Of a stretch of 64,000 nucleotides of DNA, positions 22,986 to 30,330 are shown one piece after another (within the stretch, counting starts at the first letter, position 1; each line of letters begins with the position of its first letter). The translations under genes were made by a program, and so were the position numbers. Below the pieces are notes generated by a model. That model had not been told where the DNA came from, ran no database searches, and was given only the letters and a program-made list of their open reading frames with translations. This stretch comes from CAVUCE01 sp963739985 (GTDB taxonomy: Bacteria; Bacteroidota; Ignavibacteria; Ignavibacteriales; Ignavibacteriaceae), in the NCBI GenBank assembly GCA_963739985.1, contig CAVUCE010000006.1:1-64000 (forward strand), read 5' to 3'.

Positions 22986-23189
22986 TTATTTTATTACTTT
23001 GTAACCTGCTTCTTCAATTGCGGCTTCCAAAGTATTTTCGTTCACTTTTGTATCATCATATTCTACTTTAGCGCTTCCTATTTGAACATCTTCAACATTT
23101 ACATTTTCCAATTTGCTTAATTCTTTTTTTACAGCCATAACGCAATGATTACAAGACATGCCGTCGATTTTTAACTCTGCAGTTTTCAT
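22986..23189 (-). CDS. copZ: CopZ-like copper chaperone (HMA domain)
   Basis: A 67-residue protein made only of a heavy-metal-associated domain, with metal site GMSCNHC (Cys residues 15 and 18 by count) and the end EEAGYKVIK. It would carry Cu(I) in the cytoplasm and pass it to CopA, whose gene follows 37 bases downstream. A good AAAGGA-type ribosome site precedes the ATG. The pair is probably transcribed together from the 23190-23322 region. Confidence 0.93.
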   Translation of the reverse strand: MKTAELKIDGMSCNHCVMAVKKELSKLENVNVEDVQIGSAKVEYDDTKVNENTLEAAIEEAGYKVIK

Positions 23190-23270
23190 TTTTAATCCTT
23201 TTAATTTTTATGATAAAATATTTTTAAGTTCTAATTAAATATAATAGCTTTAATGCACGGCGAGTGTTAC

Positions 23271-23289
23271 ACATTTTTTAGAAAAATGT
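23271..23289 (-). promoter_or_regulatory. Inverted repeat upstream of copZ, possible operator
   Basis: Perfect 8-base arms ACATTTTT and AAAAATGT with a 3-base spacer lie about 80 bases before the copZ start and after the regulator gene. There is no T run, so a terminator is unlikely. Binding by the adjacent AraC-type protein is only a guess from position. Confidence 0.3.
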
Positions 23290-23322
23290 ATAGGATTTTA
23301 AGAAAAAGCTAGTTGTCTCGGT

Positions 23323-23928
23323 TTATTTAAGGTGATCGATAGGTTTTCTGATGTTTTCTGTCATATTCTTAAACTGGCTGGCAGTGAGCCCGGTAATCTT
23401 TTTGAATTGATTTGACAAATGTTGAACACTGCTATAATTGAGCTTGTATGCAATTTCGCTAAGTGTTAGTTCGCCATATTTTAAGAGTTCTTTAGCTCGT
23501 TCAATTTTTTGAAGAATTATGTATTGCTCAATAGTAATGTTTTCGACTGAAGAAAATAAAGTGCTTAGATAATGATATTCGTAACCGAGTTTATCCGCGA
23601 GTAACTCCGAATAATTTATTTCAAAGGGAATATTTTCTGAAGCAGTATAAATTGCTTTTATAACTTCCAGTTTAATCTGCTCAATTATTTTTGCTTTTTT
23701 ATCTTCAATTAATTCAAAACCATTTTCTTCTAGTACTTTAGATATTTTATCAATCGGTAATTTATTTGGTAATCCGGAGAGAACAACTTCACCAAGTGTA
23801 ACGTTTCTGACATCTAAACCCAAGTTTTCCAATTCTTCTCGAACCACTTTTATACATCGATTGCACACCATGTTTTTTACTAAAAGAGTTGATTGTTCTG
23901 GCTTATTTTTATCATTTAATGCATTCAT
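23323..23928 (-). CDS. AraC-family regulator with N-terminal HMA-like domain
   Basis: A 201-residue protein. Residues 14-75 resemble a heavy-metal-associated domain with the potential metal site NMVCNRC (Cys22, Cys25) and the end EENGFELI. Residues 100-195 are an AraC-type double helix-turn-helix (TIEQYIILQKIERAKELLKYGELTLSEIAYKLNYSS in two recognisable halves, then LSNQFKKITGLTASQF). It lies upstream of copZ-copA on the same strand, so it probably responds to copper through the CxxC and controls the export genes. Comparable proteins beside copA are common in Bacteroidota but little studied. Ligand and direction of control are inferred. Confidence 0.85.
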   Translation of the reverse strand: MNALNDKNKPEQSTLLVKNMVCNRCIKVVREELENLGLDVRNVTLGEVVLSGLPNKLPIDKISKVLEENGFELIEDKKAKIIEQIKLEVIKAIYTASENIPFEINYSELLADKLGYEYHYLSTLFSSVENITIEQYIILQKIERAKELLKYGELTLSEIAYKLNYSSVQHLSNQFKKITGLTASQFKNMTENIRKPIDHLK

Positions 23929-24114
23929 TTAATTAACTCATTTAGATATAGCTATTTATATTGCTTTTATCTTATAATTTACTTAGAATTATATAAAATA
24001 TTTGACTATGTAGTTTACAAAGTATTTAAGAACATAATCAAGGAGGAAACGCACAACTTGCTACAATGTTTTAATTAAAACATTTATACATAAATAAATA
24101 TCGGGGGTGATATA

Positions 24115-24858
24115 ATGTATTCTTCATCGAAAGCATTTAGACTGCAAGTTGTTCTCTTCACGGTTTTACTCTTCTCAATAATTTCTAAAGCACAAACTAG
24201 TAACAATCAAATTGAAACTACCGATAGCGACTATTCGATAAAAATTGACGTTGCGACTGCATCGATTTTGCAGAATGCACAAGGAATTGATTTTACTGTT
24301 ATGAAGCGATTAAATAAAAATTATTCTTTAAGAGCTTATGTAACTTTTTACGGAGTCTTTAAAAATAATTTTATACCTAACTATAATGTCCAAAATTTAA
24401 ATAATTCGCACAGGGAAGTTATCATAAATGAAATCCAAGACAACGCGAATGGATGGGAAATTACCACAGATTTAGTTTATAATATAAAAAACGAAAAATA
24501 CTATAATTTATATCTTGCGCTAGGTCCCACATTAATTCATGAATATCCGGAACAAATTTTTCGAAGAACTAAATATGCTATAAATGATTATAGCGATGAG
24601 AAATCTGATATATCTAGCCGATTATGGGGTTTGGGAGGTCGTTTCACTATTGGAATTGAATGGAAAGCTTTAAAACACCTGAGCCTTGATGTGGAATATT
24701 CGGTCGGATTAGTAAGTAAAAGTGTTTCCTCCACTGTAACCAATTTTACTTATGTTAGTGATACTGAACCATATCAAATAACTCAAATAGATTCACATAG
24801 AACTAGAGTAGATTTAACCAGTTCCAGTATTAAGATTGGTGCAATGCTAAATATTTAG
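24115..24858 (+). CDS. Predicted outer-membrane beta-barrel protein, unknown function
   Basis: A 247-residue exported protein with a signal peptide of about 31 residues (hydrophobic LQVVLFTVLLFSIISKAQ). The rest alternates hydrophobic and polar residues as in beta strands (YNLYLALGPTLIHEYP, HLSLDVEYSVGLVSKS, SSSIKIGAMLNI), which suggests a small barrel of the porin/OmpW kind. I do not recognise the family. A GGGGGTG precedes the start. It faces a convergent LolA-like gene 22 bases away and has no functional partner nearby. Confidence 0.65.
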   Translation: MYSSSKAFRLQVVLFTVLLFSIISKAQTSNNQIETTDSDYSIKIDVATASILQNAQGIDFTVMKRLNKNYSLRAYVTFYGVFKNNFIPNYNVQNLNNSHREVIINEIQDNANGWEITTDLVYNIKNEKYYNLYLALGPTLIHEYPEQIFRRTKYAINDYSDEKSDISSRLWGLGGRFTIGIEWKALKHLSLDVEYSVGLVSKSVSSTVTNFTYVSDTEPYQITQIDSHRTRVDLTSSSIKIGAMLNI

Positions 24859-24880
24859 TTTGACGAGCTTTCTAAACTTA

Positions 24881-25591
24881 TTACGGCATATTAAAAATGG
24901 AATCCGGGATCTTTTCATCTAAAGTAATTGATTTTACTTTTTGGTTCTCAATTACACCATTATTAATTAATGATAACTGGTATGGGAACGGGATCCCGTT
25001 AACTTTTCTATATTTTTCATAATTTGTTTCGTTAGTTACAATTTTGCCGTTCATATTTATATGCTGAACTGCTTTTGTTAATAGGAAAGTTTTAGTATTT
25101 AGATAAAGATCTGCGTTGTCACCGTTTTTCTTAATACATAAAATTTTAAATACATTCTCGCCGTTTAATTTTTCTTTTCCGATTAATTTTAATTCATGAT
25201 TCTTTTCACGCCAGCAAAAGAAATAACCATCTAAATCAGCCATAAACTTTATCTCTTCCAATTGCTTACCTTCTAATAATCTAGGTTTACTAGTATCAGT
25301 CAATTGCTCCCAGCCGGCTAATCCGTTATAGGCTTTAACAGTTTTAACATTATTAAAAACCTCTTCAATTCTAAGTTTATCGTTTCGTTTAAAGATCATT
25401 TTTAAAGTTCCATTTTTATTATTCTTAACAACATCGTAAATAATTGTTATTGTTTTTAATTTATTGAATTTATCCTGTTTCATAGCGTCGAATTGATAAT
25501 CCAATACTTGGTTTAAAGTTATTTGCGGGAATACAATTTTATAAGATGCCAGGAAAGTGAAAAAAAGTGAGAAAAGTAGTAACCTTTTCAT
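24881..25591 (-). CDS. LolA-like exported protein (outer-membrane lipoprotein-sorting fold)
   Basis: A 236-residue exported protein with a signal peptide (MKRLLLFSLFFTFLASYKIVF). I chose the ATG at 25591 because AGGAGGAGG lies just before it; an upstream in-frame ATG at 25621 would add ten basic residues and hide this site. The body has the half-barrel pattern of LolA/DUF-type lipoprotein-sorting relatives: MKQDKFNKLKTITIIYDV, GLAGWEQLTD, NGENVFKILCIKKNGDNADLYLNTKTFLLTKA, then YRKVNGIPFPYQL. It is not the canonical LolA. It probably binds a lipid or lipoprotein in the periplasm, which is an inference from fold. Confidence 0.65.
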   Translation of the reverse strand: MKRLLLFSLFFTFLASYKIVFPQITLNQVLDYQFDAMKQDKFNKLKTITIIYDVVKNNKNGTLKMIFKRNDKLRIEEVFNNVKTVKAYNGLAGWEQLTDTSKPRLLEGKQLEEIKFMADLDGYFFCWREKNHELKLIGKEKLNGENVFKILCIKKNGDNADLYLNTKTFLLTKAVQHINMNGKIVTNETNYEKYRKVNGIPFPYQLSLINNGVIENQKVKSITLDEKIPDSIFNMP

Positions 25592-25897
25592 TTTTGTCCT
25601 CCTCCTACTTTTAATTTTCAAACTGAGGAGCTTAAAATATCACATTTTAATAGCGAAGAATAACGCAATGAATAAATAAATTGATTCCCGGAAGCTGCTT
25701 TAAAAGTAATATTTGTTGAGATATGTGCATTTAAGTTCCCCTAAACTTAATGTTGGTAAAATTTATACAAAAAATCGATGTTTAGCAAGAAGCAAATTTT
25801 ATCGGAATTCACAATTGTATTAATTATTTATAAATAGGCTATAAACACCAATATTTTTATTGAAAAGGAATACTTATTAATCTAAATTGCATGTGAA
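25592..25897. other. Non-coding stretch before dapF
   Basis: An AT-rich 306-base gap between divergent genes. I see no reading frame, RNA gene or clear hairpin; it presumably carries the two promoters. Confidence 0.5.
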
Positions 25898-26761
25898 ATG
25901 GAAAAATTTTCTTTTTATAAGATGAGCGGTGCGGGAAATGATTTTGTTGTTATTGATAGAAAAAATAACAAAGCATTAGCTCTTAATCCCGGTTTGATTA
26001 AAAATCTTTGTGATCGCCGCTTTGGTATTGGCGCGGATGGTTTAATAACAATATCCGATTCAAATGATTACAATTTTGAAATGGAATATTTTAACGCCGA
26101 TGGTTCAACCGGAAGTCTTTGCGGAAACGGCGCAAGATGTGCTATAAGATTTGCGGAATTTTCTGGTAGATTGTCTAACGGAAAAGCTGTCTTTTTATCG
26201 AACGGGGAAAAATATAAAGGTGAAGTTCTTAATCCGGAAAATGTTAAGTTTAACTTTAATTCACCAAAGGATTATAAAAAAGGTTTTTCCTTAAAAGATT
26301 GTGGAATCAGCAAGGCAGATTTTATAAATACAGGATCGCCACACGTGGTAGCAAGAGTTGAAGATGTTCTCAAAAGTAATGTTGAAGTAGAATCGCATTT
26401 TGAAAATATTGATGATTTTCCCGTATTCGAATTAGGTAAAAAAGTTCGTTACCACGAAGAATTTTCGCCTTTAGGAACAAATGTGAACTTTATAAAAATA
26501 GAAAATAACAAGGTTTACATTCGCACATACGAAAGGGGAGTTGAAGATGAAACCTTAGCTTGTGGAACAGGTTCTACAGCCGCAGCTTTGGTTAGTTACT
26601 ATAATTATAATCTAAAACCGCCTGTTAAATTAATTACAAAAGGCGGCTGTGAGTTGATTGTTGATTTTACGGAAGAAGGAAATCAAATCAAAAATTTGTC
26701 GTTAACGGGTCCTGCCGAAATTATTTTTAACGGCGAATTTGATCTAAATAAGTTTTTATAA
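25898..26761 (+). CDS. dapF: Diaminopimelate epimerase
   Basis: Interconverts LL- and meso-diaminopimelate in the cytoplasm for lysine and peptidoglycan synthesis. The 287-residue protein has the N-terminal motif SGAGNDFVVID, the first catalytic Cys75 in LCGNGARC, and the second Cys222 in LACGTGSTA. GSPHVV and NVNFI segments are also present. Length is normal. The next gene begins 15 bases downstream. Confidence 0.97.
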   Translation: MEKFSFYKMSGAGNDFVVIDRKNNKALALNPGLIKNLCDRRFGIGADGLITISDSNDYNFEMEYFNADGSTGSLCGNGARCAIRFAEFSGRLSNGKAVFLSNGEKYKGEVLNPENVKFNFNSPKDYKKGFSLKDCGISKADFINTGSPHVVARVEDVLKSNVEVESHFENIDDFPVFELGKKVRYHEEFSPLGTNVNFIKIENNKVYIRTYERGVEDETLACGTGSTAAALVSYYNYNLKPPVKLITKGGCELIVDFTEEGNQIKNLSLTGPAEIIFNGEFDLNKFL

Positions 26762-26776
26762 ATATCCGGAGTACAA

Positions 26777-27082
26777 ATGTCAAAGGTAGTTTTTACAATT
26801 CAGTACGAATTAAAAGCAGATAAAAAAGATGAATATCTCTCTGTTGTAAAAGAGTTAAAAAGTCTTTTAAAAGCAGATGGTTTAGAAAGCTATGAAGTTT
26901 TTGAAGCGAAAGGAAAATCCCCACATTTTCAAGAAGTTTATACTTTCTCAAGTGAAGAAGCTTATGAAGAATTTGATGATAATCAGAATGAGAGAATTAA
27001 CATTTTGATTACTAAGCTTAGTGATCTTACAGTAGACAATACAACTAAGTACACCACTCTCTACCAGTTGGTACAAAATTAG
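26777..27082 (+). CDS. Small dimeric alpha-beta barrel (ABM-like) protein
   Basis: A 101-residue protein with a ferredoxin-like pattern: VVFTIQYELKADKKDEYLSVV, a helix, YEVFEAKGKSPHFQEVYTF, then SEEAYEEF. This fits the dimeric alpha-beta barrel superfamily, which includes antibiotic-biosynthesis monooxygenase-like domains. Family-level function cannot be assigned. It lies 15 bases after dapF and before a strong terminator, so the two are probably one transcript. Confidence 0.6.
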   Translation: MSKVVFTIQYELKADKKDEYLSVVKELKSLLKADGLESYEVFEAKGKSPHFQEVYTFSSEEAYEEFDDNQNERINILITKLSDLTVDNTTKYTTLYQLVQN

Positions 27083-27096
27083 CTATAGATAAATAG

Positions 27097-27130
27097 TGCG
27101 GTTAATATTTTATTAACCGCATTAATTTAA
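27097..27130 (+). terminator. Intrinsic terminator of the dapF operon
   Basis: Perfect 11-base arms TGCGGTTAATA and TATTAACCGCA around TTT, followed by TTAATTTAATTTG. It separates dapF from the electron-transfer locus. Confidence 0.8.
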
Positions 27131-27198
27131 TTTGCTGCTCTCCTTTGCTCTAATTTAATTCATGTGAGATTTTTATTGTTTTGAAATTTCCTTTTTGA

Positions 27199-28074
27199 AT
27201 GAACAAAACGTTACATAAACTCTATATAGGAGCCTTCCTTTTTGTTGGAATTGCATCAACAGTAATCCTAGCGATAAACGGCTACCATTATTACTCAACT
27301 CCGCTGGAAGAAAGATTTTTTTTAGCCCAGCATCATATGTTGCGCCCAAGTGGTTTAATAGGCCATGGTTTAGGCATAATCGGCAGTTTGATGATGATTG
27401 TTGGAGTTGCAGTTTACATGTTAAGGAAGAGAGTAAGAAAATTTTTCCACTTTGGTTACCTAAAAAACTGGTTAGAATTACACATCTTTCTTTGTACGCT
27501 GGGACCGATTTTCGTACTTTTTCATACTGCTTTTAAATTTGGAGGAATTGTTGCCGTTAGCTTTTGGAGTATGACTGCAGTAGTGTTAAGTGGTGTAATC
27601 GGAAGATTTCTTTACGTACAGATTCCGCATACAATTCAAGGGCAAGTTATTGGTTTAAATGAACTTAACGATATGAATCAGCAGCTTACCGATAAACTAG
27701 TTAATGATTTTGCCATAAATGAGAAAATAATTTCACAATTAGAAAAATACACAACTTTTGTTAAATATAAACGGATTAAACTTGGCAAAAGTATTGGTTT
27801 TTTAATAAAAGACTACTTTGGTATAAAATCTGTACTATCAAATCTGAAAGCGGAACTTAAAACTCTACATATAACTAAATCAGAACGAAAAGAGATAATA
27901 AAAACCGCTAAAGCTAAATTAGTTATTTCACGAAGAATTGGTTTACTGCAAACGATGCAAAAATTATTTAAATATTGGCATATTGTACATTTACCGTTTG
28001 CGCTAACAATGTTTATCATTATGATAATTCACATTGCAGTTACAATTGCCTTTGGATACAAATGGATATTTTAG
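27199..28074 (+). CDS. Polytopic membrane protein, probable diheme cytochrome b
   Basis: A 291-residue protein with five predicted membrane helices: about 8-28, 50-73, 92-112, 115-138 and 260-285, and a cytoplasmic helical segment between the last two. Helix 3 carries His95 and His109 (ELHIFLCTLGPIFVLFHT) and helix 5 carries His264 and His278 (VHLPFALTMFIIMIIH). Two helices each with His residues 14 apart is the heme-ligand pattern of cytochrome b in bc complexes. I infer a membrane quinol-cytochrome c electron carrier. It heads the cluster with a TPR protein, a ferredoxin-flavoprotein and two multiheme cytochromes. No family name was recognised by eye. Confidence 0.7.
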   Translation: MNKTLHKLYIGAFLFVGIASTVILAINGYHYYSTPLEERFFLAQHHMLRPSGLIGHGLGIIGSLMMIVGVAVYMLRKRVRKFFHFGYLKNWLELHIFLCTLGPIFVLFHTAFKFGGIVAVSFWSMTAVVLSGVIGRFLYVQIPHTIQGQVIGLNELNDMNQQLTDKLVNDFAINEKIISQLEKYTTFVKYKRIKLGKSIGFLIKDYFGIKSVLSNLKAELKTLHITKSERKEIIKTAKAKLVISRRIGLLQTMQKLFKYWHIVHLPFALTMFIIMIIHIAVTIAFGYKWIF

Positions 28075-28083
28075 GAGCCTAAA

Positions 28084-28692
28084 ATGAAAATTAAACCATT
28101 ATACATTTACGGAACTGTTTTTATTGCTATAGCAGTTATTCTATTTATTCTGATTCAGCAGGATAATACTCCACAAGTTAATAACGCACCGGCAGATATT
28201 GCCAATAAAGAAATGCCAAAAGATGATATTCATAAAGGTCTTGGCGGTATTAACGAACAGGCTCCATCTAGTTCTAATGTAAGTGAACAAGTTAAGCATG
28301 AAATGGAAATGCTTAAAAAAGATGCTGATGCAACTCCGCCCGATACTTTAAAAATGAGAAAATATGCTGATTTTATTGCTGCCGCTCATAAACAAGATGA
28401 AGCTATTACTTATTATAAAAAGATTTTGAAAATAGACCCTAAAAGACTGGATATTCTTTTCTCCATTTCTTATGTATATTATTTGAAGCATGATTATGAC
28501 AGTGCGGAAAAATACGTAAATCAAATTTTAAGTCGTGATAAAAAGAACGCTCAAGCATTATATAACTTAGGCGCTATTGCTGCAACAAAAGGCAATAAAC
28601 AAAAAGCTAAAGATATTTGGACTAAGCTAATTAAAGATAATCCAAATAATCAGGTTGCAAAATTGGCTCAATCATCTTTACAACAATTATAA
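28084..28692 (+). CDS. Membrane-anchored TPR protein
   Basis: A 202-residue protein with an N-terminal anchor helix (residues 8-25, GTVFIAIAVILFILIQQ), a polar linker, then TPR repeats from about residue 95 (ADFIAAAHKQDEAITYYKKIL, LFSISYVYYLKHDYDSAEKYV, ALYNLGAIAATKGNKQKAKDI). It begins nine bases after the cytochrome b-like gene. TPR proteins such as NrfG and CcmH help assemble c-type cytochromes, so a chaperone role for the multihemes downstream is plausible but inferred from context. Confidence 0.7.
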   Translation: MKIKPLYIYGTVFIAIAVILFILIQQDNTPQVNNAPADIANKEMPKDDIHKGLGGINEQAPSSSNVSEQVKHEMEMLKKDADATPPDTLKMRKYADFIAAAHKQDEAITYYKKILKIDPKRLDILFSISYVYYLKHDYDSAEKYVNQILSRDKKNAQALYNLGAIAATKGNKQKAKDIWTKLIKDNPNNQVAKLAQSSLQQL

Positions 28693-28697
28693 TTTTA

Positions 28698-28728
28698 AAA
28701 GACATCAAAATTAGTCTTTAGTTTTTTT
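28698..28728 (+). terminator. Weak hairpin with T run after the TPR gene
   Basis: Arms AAAGAC and GTCTTT around a 10-base loop, then AGTTTTTTT. The short arms mean it may be a partial terminator between the first two genes of the locus and the rest. Confidence 0.4.
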
Positions 28729-28907
28729 AGCAGATAATAAGCTTAAGAGTCTTTACAACACTTGAGCTTAAATTATAACTTCATTTAGATACCAGAATTA
28801 TTTCTTAGCGGGTTAGAAATAATTTATCCTCATATATTTTACTTCCAGTTATTTTCTCTTTGTAAAATTGTTTAACCCTATAATAGTTTGTTAATATTTA
28901 GGGAATT

Positions 28908-30239
28908 ATGGAAATAATAGTAGAAAATCTCATCGCTTACGGCGGAATTCTATTTATCGCTGCGGTAGTTCTAATAGTTTATCTTAGAAAGAATAAAAAC
29001 GACAGCGAAACTACTTCTGCAAAAATTGAAAGAGCTATTGAAATGGGTTTCCATGAGCCTGTTTCTTTGCATCCTGTTGTAAACGTTGATACTTGTATTG
29101 GAAGCGGTGCTTGTGTCGCTGCTTGTCCTGAGCATGATATACTTGGAATAAAAGACGGGCATGCAAGTGTAATCAACGCTTCTAGATGTGTTGGACACGG
29201 CGCTTGTTTTCATGCTTGTCCGTTAGGTGCAATTACACTTTGTATAGGAACGGAAAAACGCGGTGTTGAACTTCCACATCTTTCCACAGAATTTGAAACA
29301 AATCTTCCGGGGTTATTTATTGCAGGAGAGCTCGGCGGAATGGGCTTAATTAAAAATGCTGTTGAACAAGGAAAACAAGCCGTCGAAAATTTCAAAAGGA
29401 AAATTAAAAAATCTAAAAGTGCAAAATATGATTTAATAATTGTTGGCGCCGGTCCCGCGGGAATCTCAGCTTCATTGGCTGCCGCAAAAGATAATTTAAA
29501 GTTTTTAACGTTAGAACAAGATACTCTTGGCGGTACTGTTTTTAATTTTCCGCGAGCTAAAGTGGTGATGACCGCTCCAATGAATTTACCTTTGCATGGA
29601 AAACTCAAATTGTTTGAAACATCAAAATCGGAGCTTTTGGAAATCTGGAAAACAGTGCTCGATAAAAATAATATTTCAATTCAAGAACAAGAGAAAGTAG
29701 AATCGATTGAAAAAATTGATGATTATTTCCATGTCAAAACTAATAACGGAGATTATACATCAAGTGGAGTTATTCTTGCAATCGGAAGAAGAGGAACACC
29801 TAGAAAACTTGGCGTACCCGGCGAGCAAAAAGAAAAAGTTTTTTATAGATTACTTGAACCCGAATTAATTCATGATCAAAATGTTTTAATTGTTGGCGGC
29901 GGAGATTCTGCAATTGAATCCGCATTACTTCTTGTCGAAGAAAATAATAATGTAATTATTTCGTACAGGAGCGAATCTTTTTCCAGATTAAAAGCTAAAA
30001 ATTTTGAAAGAATTAATTATGCAATTGAAAATAGAAAACTGAAAGTAGTTTTTAATTCTAATGTAAATGAAATTTTAGATGATAAAGTGAGATTAAAATT
30101 ATCCGATAATTCTGTAAAAGAGTTTGATAATGATCTAGTTTACATATTTGCTGGTGGAATCCTTCCTACCGATTTTCTAGAAAAGGTGGGAGTAAAAATT
30201 ACCAAAAAATTTGGGGAGTCAATTCTTAAACATAAATAA
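28908..30239 (+). CDS. Membrane-anchored ferredoxin-flavoprotein oxidoreductase
   Basis: A 443-residue protein. Residues 8-26 form one membrane helix. Residues 55-112 are a dicluster ferredoxin-like domain whose two motifs read CIGSGACVAACP (Cys63, Ser66, Cys69, Cys73) and CVGHGACFHACP (Cys94, His97, Cys100, Cys104), so the second ligand of each is Ser or His. Residues 130-160 (LPGLFIAGELGGMGLIKNAVEQG) match the FAD-binding end normally found at the C-terminus of thioredoxin-reductase-type flavoproteins. The FAD motif IIVGAGPAGISA (about 176) and the NAD(P) motif VLIVGGGDSAIES (about 325) follow. The fold thus seems circularly permuted. Likely role: electron exchange between NAD(P)H and the cytochromes. 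Confidence 0.8.
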   Translation: MEIIVENLIAYGGILFIAAVVLIVYLRKNKNDSETTSAKIERAIEMGFHEPVSLHPVVNVDTCIGSGACVAACPEHDILGIKDGHASVINASRCVGHGACFHACPLGAITLCIGTEKRGVELPHLSTEFETNLPGLFIAGELGGMGLIKNAVEQGKQAVENFKRKIKKSKSAKYDLIIVGAGPAGISASLAAAKDNLKFLTLEQDTLGGTVFNFPRAKVVMTAPMNLPLHGKLKLFETSKSELLEIWKTVLDKNNISIQEQEKVESIEKIDDYFHVKTNNGDYTSSGVILAIGRRGTPRKLGVPGEQKEKVFYRLLEPELIHDQNVLIVGGGDSAIESALLLVEENNNVIISYRSESFSRLKAKNFERINYAIENRKLKVVFNSNVNEILDDKVRLKLSDNSVKEFDNDLVYIFAGGILPTDFLEKVGVKITKKFGESILKHK

Positions 30240-30330
30240 TAATTAGTATTAAATTTTGGTACTATTTTTGTGCTGTATCATTTAACGGGCATAAACGTTG
30301 GAGCACGAATGGTTAACAATTTAGGGGGCA

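Noticed and set aside
20850..23120. Open frames antisense to copA and copZ
   Set aside because: They mirror strong coding sequence of known families and show no independent protein pattern.
23262..23322. Terminator of the AraC-type gene
   Set aside because: The hairpin at 23271-23289 has no T run on the minus strand, so I kept it only as a possible operator.
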